Positions 7,836 through 17,677 are shown, counted from the stretch's first letter. The stretch is DNA of 64,000 bases from Algorimicrobium sediminis (GCF_042684585.1 NZ_JBHULS010000002.1:682001-746000); one strand, 5' to 3'. The notes: generated by a model from the letters alone, not told the origin. Numbers and translations are program-made.

Positions 7836-8738
7836 TTAAAAGAATATATTTTGTGCTAGTCTGAAAGTATTGGCATGCGCCTCTACAATGGTTTTTATTT
7901 CGGGCGAGTACCCACCACCCATACTACACATAACAGGAATATTTAAACTTTTACAGGTTTGTAACACAAAGCGGTCGCGTTCTTTGCAGCCTTCTAGGGT
8001 GAGTGCTAATTTTCCTAACTTATCGGAGGCCATAACATCTACACCACACAAATAATAAATAAAATCGGGTTTTTCTTGCGCAATAAGTTTGGGTAGTGTT
8101 TCTGTTAATATGTTTAAGTATGTGGTGTCGTTGGTGTTGTTTTCTAAGGCAATATCCAAATCGCTTGTCTCTTTTTTAAAAGGATAATTACTTTTACCGT
8201 GCATAGAGAAGGTAAATACCGAGCTGTCATTCTGAAAAATTTCGGCAGTTCCATTGCCTTGATGCACATCCAAATCGACAATTAGAATTTTTTTCGCCAA
8301 GTTATGAACTTGTAGGTATCTTGCTCCAATAGCTTGATCATTAAGCATACAAAATGCTTCGCCACGGTTGCTATAAGCATGATGTGTGCCACCCGCTATA
8401 TTCATAGAAATTCCATGTTCTAGAGCATATTTACTGGCTTTTATGGTACCATCGGCAATAATAATTTCGCGAGTTACTAATGCGTCACTTAAAGGAAATC
8501 CAATTTTTCGGGCAGCTTTTGGGTCTAAAGTTAATTGCCTTAAATCGTTAAAATAGCCTGCTGTATGAACCCGCAAAATAGGCGCATCGTCAAGCAATTC
8601 TGGTTGAAAAAAATTGGCGGCTGTGCAAGTACCTTCATAACGCAATTGTTGCGGTAGTAAATCGTATTTCAACATGGGAAACCTGTGTCCTTCAGGTAAG
8701 GGGTGCTTGTATATTGGATGATAGGCAATATGCAACAT
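7836..8738 (-). CDS. Histone deacetylase-family (AcuC/APAH-like) amidohydrolase
   Basis: A 300-residue zinc-dependent deacetylase of the HDAC/acetoin utilisation/acetylpolyamine amidohydrolase superfamily. The zinc and active-site landmarks are GGTHHAYSNRGEAFCMLND (about 118-136, the His-His pair), ILIVDLDVHQGNGTAEIF (Asp and His zinc ligands), FSMHG, and the C-terminal GGGYSPEI glycine loop with its neighbouring Tyr. In bacteria these enzymes remove acetyl groups from small amines or protein lysines; the substrate here is unknown. A full promoter lies 23-52 bases upstream. The gene is flanked by non-coding gaps and appears monocistronic. Confidence 0.9.
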   Translation of the reverse strand: MLHIAYHPIYKHPLPEGHRFPMLKYDLLPQQLRYEGTCTAANFFQPELLDDAPILRVHTAGYFNDLRQLTLDPKAARKIGFPLSDALVTREIIIADGTIKASKYALEHGISMNIAGGTHHAYSNRGEAFCMLNDQAIGARYLQVHNLAKKILIVDLDVHQGNGTAEIFQNDSSVFTFSMHGKSNYPFKKETSDLDIALENNTNDTTYLNILTETLPKLIAQEKPDFIYYLCGVDVMASDKLGKLALTLEGCKERDRFVLQTCKSLNIPVMCSMGGGYSPEIKTIVEAHANTFRLAQNIFF

Positions 8739-8760
8739 AACTGCGGTTCTTTTTAATTAG

Positions 8761-8790
8761 CGAAAGTATAAAGAAAGTCCTTGTTTACAA
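8761..8790 (-). promoter_or_regulatory. Promoter of the HDAC-family gene
   Basis: On the minus strand TTG (8790-8788) and TACTTTCG (8768-8761) are separated by exactly 19 bases, close to the Bacteroidota consensus TTG-N19-TAnnTTTG. The start codon is 23 bases downstream. Confidence 0.65.
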
Positions 8791-8811
8791 AAGAGGAATT
8801 GGGTGTAATGT

Positions 8812-8842
8812 AAAAAAGCCATCAACATGTGATGGCTTTTTT
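8812..8842 (-). terminator. Terminator (GCCATCA/TGATGGC hairpin)
   Basis: Stem GCCATCA (8818-8824) with TGATGGC (8830-8836), a 5-base loop, and A and T runs on the two sides, so it can act in either direction. It lies between the stop of the GLUG-repeat gene (8858) and the HDAC promoter. Confidence 0.7.
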
Positions 8843-8857
8843 AATAAAAAAAAGATG

Positions 8858-10242
8858 TTATTTTTTTATAACTTTTTTGGTTACGGTTCCGGCATTTGTT
8901 TCAATAACCAAAAGATACATACCTGCCGAAAGATTACTGGCATCTAGGGTGTTGCTAGTAGATAAGTTTGCTGTAAAAAGCGCCACACCATTTAAGTTAT
9001 GTACAGTGGCTTTTTTAAGCATAGCAGCCGATTTAATAGTTATATTATTGGTAAATACTGTAGGATATACGCTTACAGTTGCCGTATTTAAAGTATTCTC
9101 TGGTACCGATAATAGGTAGCCAAAAATAGGATAGCCGTCGTTTACATTCGGATCTATGGCCCATAAACTTTCAGTATTGCCTGTGTTTAAAAGTGCTACA
9201 AACGCTTCGGTTTTCATATCGGCAGAGGTGCGTCCTTCAATGTCGTAAGTGGTAGGTGCCCCTAAAAAGCCACCAACGCCCTCGGTATTGTTACTGGTTT
9301 CAATATCGAAATAGGAGTTTTCAATACTAATAGGTCCGGCACCAAAGGCACCAATAACGCCTCCTTGAAATTCTGGAGCACTTACTGTTCCAGTAGCATA
9401 TGTGTTAAACATGGTTAACGTAACTTCAGCACCGCCATAAACACCTCCAGCGCGTCCGCCTGTAGCTGTAATATTAGCTCTGGAATAGCTGTTTTCCAGT
9501 ATGTTTTCAGACTCATTAAAAATGGAAAAAGTGCAATAACCAACTACGCCACCAATTAAAAAGCTACCAGATACACTGCCTTCACTAAAACATTGGGAAA
9601 TGGTGGTATTGTTATAAGCTGTTCCAGTAACACCTCCTACCTGACTAAAGCCTTCAACGGTACCAATAAACGAGCAACGGGTTATGGTTGAATTGGTTAA
9701 TACACCCCTACTAAACCGCCTATATTGTAATCCAATCCAGTTATAAGTCCGTTGGTAACGTGGCAATCTTCTAAACTGCTATTAGTAGATAAGTTACCCA
9801 CTAGAACACCTGCAGTATCCATAGCATTTATAGTAGCCGTATTAATTTTTATTTGCGAAATATTGGCGTTTTCTGCCTGACCAAAAAGGCCTACAAAGCT
9901 GCCCGAACTATTAATAAATAAATTACTAATGGTAAAACTACCGCCATTAAAAGTGCCCGAGAAAGGAAAATCTATGTTAACGCCTATTGGTACCCATAAA
10001 TGCGCTTCCAGGTTAATGTTGTTATTTAGCGTTATGGTTTTTCCGGCAAAGTTGTTTCCGGCGGCCACTAATTGGGCAACACCTGCTAAAGCTTCTGCAC
10101 TAGAAATGGTAAAATTATTCTGGTTGGCATCGTACCAGCTGGTGTCTGCGTAGTCTGCCCACGAAGTGGTTGGCATGGTTTGCGCCTGATTTGTAACTGT
10201 AGCAGCTACAAAAAGTAATAATAAATAGTAGAATTTTTGCAT
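8858..10242 (-). pseudogene. GLUG-repeat T9SS-secreted protein, frameshifted
   Basis: Two overlapping minus-strand frames form one protein of about 460 residues. The first (start at ATG 10242, MQKFYYLLLLFVAATVTNQA signal peptide) runs through GLUG-like repeats to ITGLDYNIGGLVGV and then stops. The second resumes the repeat pattern in the -1 frame with VLTNSTITRCSFIGTVEGFS and ends in a T9SS sorting domain (VYPTVFTNN ... LSAGMYLLVIE ... VTKKVIKK). The break is at about 9702-9709, where GGGGTGT occurs: removing one GT restores GLVGVLTNST. It could be a real 2-base expansion, a -1 slip, or a sequencing error. An intact version would be a secreted surface protein. Confidence 0.75.
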
Positions 10243-10426
10243 AGTTGTGTTGTTTATATTTGGCGTGAAGATATTGAAAATGGTTAAATATTTCCGCGTA
10301 TAAAGTGGCAATTTTAGGGGCAAATTGGCAATTTAAACACTAAAAACACAGCTTCAGTTTTTTAAGGTTCTACTTTATTTACACAACACGGGTTTTATTA
10401 AAGTTGCTAAAAAGCTCCGGTAACAA

Positions 10427-10457
10427 ACAACCCCGCACGCGGGCGCCATGCGGTTGT
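10427..10457 (-). terminator. Possible terminator hairpin after tex
   Basis: GC-rich inverted repeat ACAACC[CC]GCA (10427-10437) with TGCGGTTGT (10449-10457), with a two-base bulge, 13 bases past the tex stop. The following T content (TTGTTTGTT) is weak, so termination is uncertain. Confidence 0.35.
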
Positions 10458-10469
10458 TGTTAAATGCGG

Positions 10470-12593
10470 TTAGTGTTCTAGTTTTAGTTGAATACGTTTA
10501 CGCGGCACATCTACCTCTAAAACTTTAACCAATACTTGTTGGTGTAAAGCAACGTGCGCGTTTACATCGCTTACAAAACTATCGGCTAAATTGGATACGT
10601 GTATTAAACCACTTTCTTTAATACCAATATCTACAAAGGCACCAAAATTGGTAATATTATTTACAATACCCGGTAAAAGTTGTCCCGGTGCAACATCGGT
10701 TATACTGGTAATATTTTTATTAAAGCTAAATACTTTGGCTTGTTCCCTAATATCTAGCCCCGGCTTTTCTAACTCTTTTAAAATATCTTGCAGGGTTGGT
10801 AAGCCCACACTATTGGAACAATAGGCGGATAAGTTTATTTTTTTAAGAACCTCGCTCTTGCCAATTAATTCTGATATAGGCATACCCAAATCTGTTGCCA
10901 TTTTTTCAACTATTGGGTAACTTTCAGGATGAACAGCCGAATCGTCTAAAGGATTGTTAGACGACTTAATTCTTAAAAAAGCAGCGCTTTGTTCAAAAGC
11001 TTTATCGCCTAAACGGGGTACATTTTTAATAGCCTGTCTGGTTTTAAAAACGCCTGTTTCTTTTCGGTAGTTTACAATGTTTTCGGCCAATTTAGGGCCA
11101 ATACCAGACACATAACTTAACAAGGATTTACTGGCCGTATTTATGTTAACACCTACTGCATTTACGCAGTTTTCAACGACTCTGTCTAATTCTTTTTGCA
11201 ACTTTACTTGGTCCACATCGTGCTGGTATTGGCCAACCCCAATAGATTTGGCATCTATTTTAACCAATTCGGCAAGGGGGTCTTGTAAGCGCCTACCTAT
11301 GGATACCGCACCCCTAACAGTAATATCGTAATTAGGAAACTCTTCGCGTGCAATTTTAGAAGCCGAATAAATACTGGCTCCAGCTTCGCTAACAACAAAC
11401 ACCTGAAGCTTGTTTTTTAAATGAATTTTTCTAATTAGCGCTTCGGTTTCTCGGGAAGCGGTGCCGTTTCCGATTGCAATGGCTTCTATTTTGTATGCTT
11501 CTGCAAGGGCGCTAATCTTTTTCATAGCGCCCAACGCATCATTTTTTGGAGCGTGCGGGTAGATGGTTTCATTGTATAACAAATTGCCTTGAGCATCCAA
11601 ACAAACCAGCTTACACCCAGATCGAAATCCAGGATCTATGGCTAATACCCGTTTTTCACCTAAAGGCGAACCAAGTAATAGTTGCTGCAAATTTTTTGCA
11701 AAAACCTGAATGGCACTAGCGTCTGCTTTTTCTTTTGCTTTTTGCAGGGCTTCGTTGGCTAAAGATGGAAATAATAAACGTTTATAGGCATCCTGAATAG
11801 CTAGCTGAATGGCTTGAGCGCAGGCATTGTGCGTTTTTAATATTTTTGCCTCTAATCTATTTATAATGCGGTTGGTATCTAAATTAATTTTGAACTTTAT
11901 AAACCCCTCTTTTTCTGCGCGTAAAATGGCAAGTAGCCGGTGCGAAGGTATGCGGTTTAAGGCTTCTTCCCATTCAAAATAATCGCGAAATTTTTGTGCA
12001 TCGGGCGTATCTTTTTTCGTTTTAATAACGCTTGTTACCAACATGGCGTGGCGCTCTAATTGTTTTCTAATGTAATTTCGGAGGTCTGTGCGTTCATTTA
12101 ACCATTCAGCTATAATATGCCTAGCGCCTTCCAAGGCCAATTCTGTTGAGGTAATAGTGCCTTTTACATATGGTTGGGCGGCAGCCTCCAGATTAGCTGT
12201 GTTTTGGCTCATAATAATTTTTGCCAAAGGCTCTAACCCGTTTTTCCGAGCGGTTTCCGCTTTTGTTTTTCTACTTTTTTTGAAGGGTAAATACAAGTCC
12301 TCCAAAACTGTTAGGTCATGAGTAGCTGCAATGGCTTGTTGCAAGGTGGCACTTAAAGCACCTTGTTCTTCTAGCGCTTTTAAAATGGTGTTTTTTCGTT
12401 TTTCTAAAGCTTCAAACTGCTCTTTGAAGGTTACAATTTCACCAATTTGAACATCGGTTAAATCACCAGTTTGCTCCTTGCGATACCTGGCAATAAAAGG
12501 TACAGTACAGGCATCATTTAAAAGGTTTACGGTGTTTTTTACGCTCTGTTCTGGTAAATTTGTTTGGGCTATAATATAGGATAAAACAGTCAT
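10470..12593 (-). CDS. tex: Tex-family RNA-binding transcription accessory protein
   Basis: A 707-residue Tex protein, the bacterial relative of Spt6, which binds nucleic acid through a C-terminal S1 domain and affects transcription. Order: N-terminal helical region (FIARYRKEQTGDLTDVQI), YqgF/RNase H-like domain (VLAIDPGFRSGCKLVCLD near 320, AIGNGTASRETE), helix-hairpin-helix segments (LLSYVSGIGPKLAENIVNYR, FKTRQAIKNVPRLG), and S1 domain (LPGIVNNITNFGAFVDIG to the end). The length is slightly below the usual 720-780. Its start overlaps the stop of the upstream methyltransferase gene by one base (TAATG), so the two are probably co-transcribed. Confidence 0.95.
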   Translation of the reverse strand: MTVLSYIIAQTNLPEQSVKNTVNLLNDACTVPFIARYRKEQTGDLTDVQIGEIVTFKEQFEALEKRKNTILKALEEQGALSATLQQAIAATHDLTVLEDLYLPFKKSRKTKAETARKNGLEPLAKIIMSQNTANLEAAAQPYVKGTITSTELALEGARHIIAEWLNERTDLRNYIRKQLERHAMLVTSVIKTKKDTPDAQKFRDYFEWEEALNRIPSHRLLAILRAEKEGFIKFKINLDTNRIINRLEAKILKTHNACAQAIQLAIQDAYKRLLFPSLANEALQKAKEKADASAIQVFAKNLQQLLLGSPLGEKRVLAIDPGFRSGCKLVCLDAQGNLLYNETIYPHAPKNDALGAMKKISALAEAYKIEAIAIGNGTASRETEALIRKIHLKNKLQVFVVSEAGASIYSASKIAREEFPNYDITVRGAVSIGRRLQDPLAELVKIDAKSIGVGQYQHDVDQVKLQKELDRVVENCVNAVGVNINTASKSLLSYVSGIGPKLAENIVNYRKETGVFKTRQAIKNVPRLGDKAFEQSAAFLRIKSSNNPLDDSAVHPESYPIVEKMATDLGMPISELIGKSEVLKKINLSAYCSNSVGLPTLQDILKELEKPGLDIREQAKVFSFNKNITSITDVAPGQLLPGIVNNITNFGAFVDIGIKESGLIHVSNLADSFVSDVNAHVALHQQVLVKVLEVDVPRKRIQLKLEH

Positions 12594-13219
12594 TAGTGCT
12601 TTTGAAATAAGGTGTAAATATAGGGGCGTTTGCCGCCAAACGGATTTATAAATGTGTAATTAAAGCTTGAAATTAGTTTGAAATTGGGTCCTAATTTAGT
12701 TTGTAACATTGCCGTATCATAGCGTTTTAAATTTAAGCCACAGCATTTTTCAGCACCATTGGTGGCAAAAACAGCTATTAAAACAAAACCATTTTTAGAA
12801 ACCATGCGCCTTACCAAATTAAAATAGGCCTCTTGTTCTTTTTCGGTAAGAAAAAAGTGCAAAACAGCACGGTCTATCCATAAATCAACTGTTTCTAAAT
12901 GCTGTAATTTTTGCGGATTGGTTAAATCGTCTTCAACACAGTTTAAGTTGTAATTGTGCGAGGCTTTAATGCGTTTTTGAAGTTTTTGTAAGGCAACGGC
13001 ACTTAAATCGTTTGCTATTAAATTGGTGTATCCTGCGTTTAAAAGTGTGTCGATTAAAGTAGTGGTTCCGGAACCTACATTTAATATTCTGGCTTGTTTA
13101 TTAAGATTTGTTTCATGTACCAATTTCATGGTTTGCTCGGGGTTGGCTTCAAACCAACCTAATTCTGTATCGTCTTTGTTATAAGCCGTGTTCCAATGAG
13201 TTTGTAATGGGGTTGCCAT
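12593..13219 (-). CDS. Class I SAM-dependent methyltransferase
   Basis: A 208-residue methyltransferase. The opening HWNTAYNKDDTELGWFEANPEQTM is typical of a widespread bacterial group related to thiopurine methyltransferases. RILNVGSGTTTLIDTLLNAG is motif I, LIANDLSAVAL the acidic loop, and VDLWIDRAVLHFF motif IV/post-I. Two adjacent Cys (EKCCGLNLKRY) sit in the C-terminal half. The substrate is unknown. Translationally coupled to tex by TAATG, although no functional link is known to me. Confidence 0.75.
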   Translation of the reverse strand: MATPLQTHWNTAYNKDDTELGWFEANPEQTMKLVHETNLNKQARILNVGSGTTTLIDTLLNAGYTNLIANDLSAVALQKLQKRIKASHNYNLNCVEDDLTNPQKLQHLETVDLWIDRAVLHFFLTEKEQEAYFNLVRRMVSKNGFVLIAVFATNGAEKCCGLNLKRYDTAMLQTKLGPNFKLISSFNYTFINPFGGKRPYIYTLFQKH

Positions 13220-13328
13220 ATAGCTTCTGTTTTGTAAGTTTGGTACTGGTATTAAAACCGAAAAGTATAAAAAAAACCCCGAAGTACATAAACCCCGAGG
13301 TAATAGCTTTGTTGTAGGTTTTAAAACT

Positions 13329-14135
13329 TTATATCGTGGCTTTAAAAACAGCCAAGGGCATCATTTTAGCTTTATTTAGGGTCATGGTGTTGTTATTTAC
13401 CGAAAAATTATCGGAGGTATTTAAAACTTCTAAAAAATTTGTTTCAATGGCCATGTCCTCATCTGGACAGGCTTTCATGGTAGTTGCTAATTCCGACAGT
13501 TCCAACTGAAATTCATTGGTTATTTTAAAAGTTCCGTTAAAACTGTTACATCCTGTACTGCCATAAACATTGTTGGTGTTGGTTTCAAAGGCTATAAAAG
13601 CATCGGACTCTGTAATATCTTGGCCCATAAGTTTTACTAATTTCCATCTGGTACTGGTTAGGCTTGTTACCTGATTGGTGGATGTGGTTTGCTTGGTTAA
13701 AATATAAAAGTTAGCTAGCGAACCGGTTACTACATTGCCGGATTTATCCAGTTGAATTAGTTTATTTTCGCCAACTTTGTAGCGCGTTTCATTTTCGTCG
13801 GACAGTAAAATAGTTTGGCCATCGTCTTCCCATTTATAATAGCCGCGTGTTTCAAAAACAGCATCTTTTTTACCTAAATACTCGGCAACAGCATCGTATG
13901 ACATGTCGTCGTTTAGTCTAATGGTGGTTTTTATTCCATCGCAATCGGCACAGGGTAGGGTGCCGGTGTAAGTGCCCTTCCAATCTAATGAAATCTGACT
14001 GGTATGGTGGTCTGGTTTGGGTTCGGGAGTTGTTGTTTTTACCGTTTCGGCAGGTGTTTGCTCTTCTTTGGTATGGTTACAAGCTTGGGTTATAAACAAG
14101 CCTAGTAGTATGAATAGAACTTGATACGTTTTCAT
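13329..14135 (-). CDS. NlpE-like plus META-domain lipoprotein
   Basis: A 268-residue lipoprotein: signal peptide ending in the lipobox LFITQAC (Cys19), a linker rich in Thr, Pro and Glu, an NlpE N-terminal-like domain (WKGTYTGTLPCADCDGIKTTIRL, with the C-x-x-C pair), then a META/HslJ domain (TSTRWKLVKLMGQ ... YGSTGCNSFNGTF ... LATTMKACPDEDMAIE). NlpE proteins report envelope or copper stress in Proteobacteria; the same role is not established here. Last gene of a tight three-gene lipoprotein run (gaps of 12 and 4 bases). Confidence 0.85.
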   Translation of the reverse strand: MKTYQVLFILLGLFITQACNHTKEEQTPAETVKTTTPEPKPDHHTSQISLDWKGTYTGTLPCADCDGIKTTIRLNDDMSYDAVAEYLGKKDAVFETRGYYKWEDDGQTILLSDENETRYKVGENKLIQLDKSGNVVTGSLANFYILTKQTTSTNQVTSLTSTRWKLVKLMGQDITESDAFIAFETNTNNVYGSTGCNSFNGTFKITNEFQLELSELATTMKACPDEDMAIETNFLEVLNTSDNFSVNNNTMTLNKAKMMPLAVFKATI

Positions 14136-14147
14136 TGGTAATGGTAT

Positions 14148-14852
14148 TTAGTTATTGGTTTGTTGTTTTGCATTTTCAATCATTTGTTCGTTTGGAACAA
14201 TGGCAATATTAACACGTCTGTTTTTGGCCCGGCCGGCTGCAGTAGCGTTATCGGCTATGGGTTGTTCCTCGCCAAACCAATGTGTTGTTAAGCGGCTGCT
14301 ACTAATGCCTTTTACATCTTTAAAATAATTAGTAACCGCAAAAGCTCTGTTTTTGGAAAGCGTCATGTTGTAGGTTTCATTTCCGTTGCTATCTGTGTGG
14401 CCAACAATTAATAAATTAGTATCTGGGTAGTCCTTAAATATGGCAGCTAATTTATCTAAATTTGCTTTGGATTTCGCATTAATGTTATATTTTTCTGTTT
14501 CAAAATACACACCACTGTTTTCATCAAAAGTTACTACAATACCTTGGTCTACGCGTTCAACAGTAGCACCAGGAACCTCTTGCTCTATACGTTGTGCTTG
14601 TTTGTCCATTTGGTTACCAATAATAACACCAGCGCCACCGCCAACCACACCGCCAATTACGGCACCTAATTCTGAATTGCCACGCCCCACATTATTACCA
14701 ATTATGGCGCCTAAAATAGCACCACCTGTGGCGCCAATAGCGGCACCTTTTTGCTTGTTATTGGCATTTTGTATGGCTTTACAATTGGTAAAACTTACGG
14801 CTAAAACGCTTACTAGCGTTAAAATTTTAAATTGATGTATCAGGGTTTTCAT
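14148..14852 (-). CDS. OmpA-family lipoprotein with glycine zipper (YiaD-like)
   Basis: A 234-residue outer-membrane lipoprotein. Lipobox SFTNC (Cys24), then a glycine-zipper segment (KGAAIGATGGAILGAIIG ... GAVIGGVVGGGAGVIIG, residues 35-80) likely to insert in the membrane, then an OmpA-like peptidoglycan-binding domain (YFETEKYNINAKSKANLDKLA, LLIVGHTDSNGNETYNMTLS, RLTTHWFGEEQPIADN, GRAKNRRVNIAI). It should tether the outer membrane to peptidoglycan. Middle gene of the lipoprotein run. Confidence 0.92.
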   Translation of the reverse strand: MKTLIHQFKILTLVSVLAVSFTNCKAIQNANNKQKGAAIGATGGAILGAIIGNNVGRGNSELGAVIGGVVGGGAGVIIGNQMDKQAQRIEQEVPGATVERVDQGIVVTFDENSGVYFETEKYNINAKSKANLDKLAAIFKDYPDTNLLIVGHTDSNGNETYNMTLSKNRAFAVTNYFKDVKGISSSRLTTHWFGEEQPIADNATAAGRAKNRRVNIAIVPNEQMIENAKQQTNN

Positions 14853-14856
14853 AGGA

Positions 14857-15327
14857 TTATTGTTTGGTAAAAGTCATAAATATGGTAAAGGGACTACCGT
14901 TTAAGTCTACCGTTTGGCGCCATTGCATGGTGGTTTCTGAAATACCAGCAAGCTGGAGTCGGTAGCCCGAGTTGTTGTCCGATTTACCCTTGGCGTTGGT
15001 AGTTTTTATCAGGAAGTCATACAGGCCATTTTCCGAATTAACTTCTTGAATTTGAAAGTTGAAATAGCGCAAGCCTTGTGCGCAGTTAGAATTGGTAATG
15101 TTATAGGTTCCAGTATGGTTGTTAGGTACAAAGGACCAGGTGCTGCCTTGGAAGCAATTGGCCGAAACATCGTTAAAAAGGGTAACATTAAACTGGCCCG
15201 TTTGGCTGTAATTGATTGCAGTTAATGTCCAATTGCCTTTTAACTCTTTTTTAGAGTCTTTGATGGCTTTTGTACTACTACAAGCAAAAAAACTAGCGGT
15301 TACTAAAAGTAATAAAATGTGTTTCAT
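14857..15327 (-). CDS. Lipocalin-like lipoprotein
   Basis: A 156-residue lipoprotein starting at ATG 15327 (MKHILLLLVTASFFACSS, lipobox SFFAC). The longest frame extends 21 codons further, but that stretch lacks signal-peptide character before the real one. The mature part opens with LKGNWTLTAINY and has the beta-strand pattern and GxW motif of the lipocalin-like family common in Bacteroidota, with two Cys (NCFQGS, SNCAQG) that could pair. First gene of the lipoprotein run; its stop is 4 bases before the OmpA-family start. Confidence 0.8.
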   Translation of the reverse strand: MKHILLLLVTASFFACSSTKAIKDSKKELKGNWTLTAINYSQTGQFNVTLFNDVSANCFQGSTWSFVPNNHTGTYNITNSNCAQGLRYFNFQIQEVNSENGLYDFLIKTTNAKGKSDNNSGYRLQLAGISETTMQWRQTVDLNGSPFTIFMTFTKQ

Positions 15328-15462
15328 GGGTATTACAGTTTTGCATGTCAAAGTTACTATGAAGTTAACCATATTTTTAATGCAACCCATAAAAATTAGC
15401 GTGTTATTGCGAAACGGCCGGCCTACAAGAACAGGTTTTTACGGCAGATTCTTTTTTTCTAA

Positions 15463-15505
15463 ATAAAAAAGCTTGTGCACGCTTTACTTTTGGCTACACA
15501 AGCTT
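15463..15505 (-). terminator. Terminator after metG
   Basis: Stem AAGCTTGTG (15469-15477) with CACAAGCTT (15497-15505), a 19-base loop, followed on the minus strand by a T run. It lies 80 bases beyond the metG stop. Confidence 0.6.
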
Positions 15506-15584
15506 CTTCTATGGGTTTTTGAAATAAATAGTTTTAACTAAAACTATAGTTAGGCTCTTATAAGAGAAACAATTGTTTTAGTTT

Positions 15585-17660
15585 TTACGAGATGGACGAG
15601 CCATTTAAAATGCCTGTGTCTGCGGGGTTTACAAACACTAATGAGCCGTTTGAATTTTCGGTCATTAAAATCATGCCTTGGCTTTCTACACCGCGTAGTT
15701 TACGGGGCGCTAAATTAACCAAAACGGTAACTTGTTTGCCTATAATATCGGCTGGTTTAAAGCTTTCGGCAATACCTGAAACAATGGTTCTAACGTCCAA
15801 ACCTGTGTCTACTTTTAGCACTAATAATTTGTTTGCTTTCGGCATTTTTTCAGCCTCTATAATAGTGCCTACCCGCAAATCGAGTTTCGAAAAATCTTCA
15901 AATGTAATAGTTTCTTTTTGAGGTGTTACTGTTTTATTGGCGGTTTCGTTGGCTTGTTTACTGGCTGCTAATTTTTCCAATTGTAATGCAATGGTTTCGT
16001 CTTCAATTTTAGAAAATAATAATTCGGCCTTATTAATTTGGTGTCCCGATGGAATTAAAACACTTGCGGTAGCAACGTTGTTCCATGTATTTAATTCTGC
16101 TTGTTCTTGTTTGGTATCCAAATTTAACATGGCTTTTAGCTTGGTGCTGGTAAAGGGTAAAAATGGTTCGCCTAGAGTGGCTAGGGCAGCTGCTATTTGA
16201 AGCGCTACAAACATGATGGTTTTAGTGCGTTCCTCATCGGTTTTAACCAGTTTCCATGGCTCCTCATCGGCTAGGTATTTGTTACCTAATCGTGCTAAAT
16301 TCATGAATTCCTGCGAGGCTTCCCGAAACCTGTAGCGTTCAATACTGCTAGCAATAACAGCTGGATAGGCCTTTATGGCTGCCAAGATTTCGTTGTCTAC
16401 GGTTGTAAATGTTGCTGGCGCTGGTACCAAACCTTGGTAGTATTTATTAGTTAAAACTACCACGCGGTTAATAAAATTACCAAAAATAGCAACTAGTTCG
16501 TTGTTGTTTCTAGCTTGAAAATCTGCCCAAGTAAAGTCGTTATCCTTGCTCTCTGGTGCGTTAGCAGTTAAGGCGTAGCGCAGGACATCTTGCTGATTAG
16601 GAAAATCCTTTAAATAATCTGGTAGCCAAACGGCCCAATTTTTAGAGGTAGAAAGTTTTTGGCCTTCTAAATTAAGAAACTCGTTAGCAGGCACATTGTC
16701 TGGGAGTATATACGAGCCTTCTGCTTTTAGCATACTCGGAAAAATTATGCAATGAAACACAATATTGTCTTTACCAATAAAGTGAACCAGCTTTGTGTCG
16801 TTATTTTTCCAGTAAGGCTGCCAATCTTTCCCTTCGCGCTCGGCCCATTCTTTAGTTGCAGAAATGTATCCAATGGGCGCATCAAACCATACATAAAGTA
16901 CTTTGCCTTCAGCATTTTTTAGGGGTACAGGAATACCCCAATCCAAATCGCGTGTTACCGCTCTTGGTCGTAAACCGTCGTCTATCCACGATTTTACTTG
17001 CCCGTAAACATTGGGTTTCCAGTCTTTTTTATGGCCTTTTAAAATCCATTCTTTTAGAAAGGCTTCATGCTTATCTAGAGGTAAAAACCAGTGTTTGGTT
17101 TCCTTTAATGTGGGTACATTGCCAGTTATGGCAGATTTCGGATTAATTAAATCTGTGGCATTTAAGCTGCTTCCGCATTTTTCACATTGGTCGCCATAAG
17201 CTTCTTCATTACCGCATTTTGGGCAGGTGCCAGTAACAAAACGATCGGCCAAAAACTGGTTCGCTTCTTCGTCGTAAAGTTGTTCGGTAACTTCTTCTAT
17301 AAATTCACCCTTATCGTACAGGGTTTTAAAAAATTCCTGTGCAGTGTCGTGGTGTATTTTTGCGGATGTGCGCGAGTAATTATCGAAAGTAATTCCAAAA
17401 TCTACAAACGATTGCTTGATAATAGCGTGGTATTTATCCACGACATCCTGTGGTGAAACGCCTTCTTTTTTTGCTTTAATGGTAATGGGCACACCATGTT
17501 CATCACTTCCGCATATAAAAGCCACATCGTTATTTGTTAAGCGCAAATAGCGTGCATAAATATCGGCTGGTACGTAAACGCCTGCCAAATGCCCAATATG
17601 AATGGGGCCATTGGTATATGGTAAAGCGGCGGTAATGGTATATCGTTTTGGTGTATTCAT
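15585..17660 (-). CDS. metG: Methionyl-tRNA synthetase
   Basis: A 691-residue class I synthetase charging tRNA-Met. PYTNGPIHIGHLAG holds the HIGH motif; CPKCGNEEAYGDQCEKCG is the zinc knuckle in the connective peptide; KLSTSKNWA is the KMSKS loop; FIGKDNIVFHCIIFP and NFINRVVVL are typical core segments. The C-terminal 110 residues (FEDFSKLDLRVGTIIEAEKMP ... QGMILM) form the tRNA-binding (Arc1p/EMAP II) domain. A long 5' leader contains a terminator-like hairpin between the -7 element and the start codon. Confidence 0.97.
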   Translation of the reverse strand: MNTPKRYTITAALPYTNGPIHIGHLAGVYVPADIYARYLRLTNNDVAFICGSDEHGVPITIKAKKEGVSPQDVVDKYHAIIKQSFVDFGITFDNYSRTSAKIHHDTAQEFFKTLYDKGEFIEEVTEQLYDEEANQFLADRFVTGTCPKCGNEEAYGDQCEKCGSSLNATDLINPKSAITGNVPTLKETKHWFLPLDKHEAFLKEWILKGHKKDWKPNVYGQVKSWIDDGLRPRAVTRDLDWGIPVPLKNAEGKVLYVWFDAPIGYISATKEWAEREGKDWQPYWKNNDTKLVHFIGKDNIVFHCIIFPSMLKAEGSYILPDNVPANEFLNLEGQKLSTSKNWAVWLPDYLKDFPNQQDVLRYALTANAPESKDNDFTWADFQARNNNELVAIFGNFINRVVVLTNKYYQGLVPAPATFTTVDNEILAAIKAYPAVIASSIERYRFREASQEFMNLARLGNKYLADEEPWKLVKTDEERTKTIMFVALQIAAALATLGEPFLPFTSTKLKAMLNLDTKQEQAELNTWNNVATASVLIPSGHQINKAELLFSKIEDETIALQLEKLAASKQANETANKTVTPQKETITFEDFSKLDLRVGTIIEAEKMPKANKLLVLKVDTGLDVRTIVSGIAESFKPADIIGKQVTVLVNLAPRKLRGVESQGMILMTENSNGSLVFVNPADTGILNGSSIS

Positions 17661-17677
17661 GATGTTGTTTTCCTAAT

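Noticed and set aside
13264..13308. Terminator between the methyltransferase and NlpE/META genes
   Set aside because: The repeated CCCCGA blocks are in direct, not inverted, orientation, so no stem forms.
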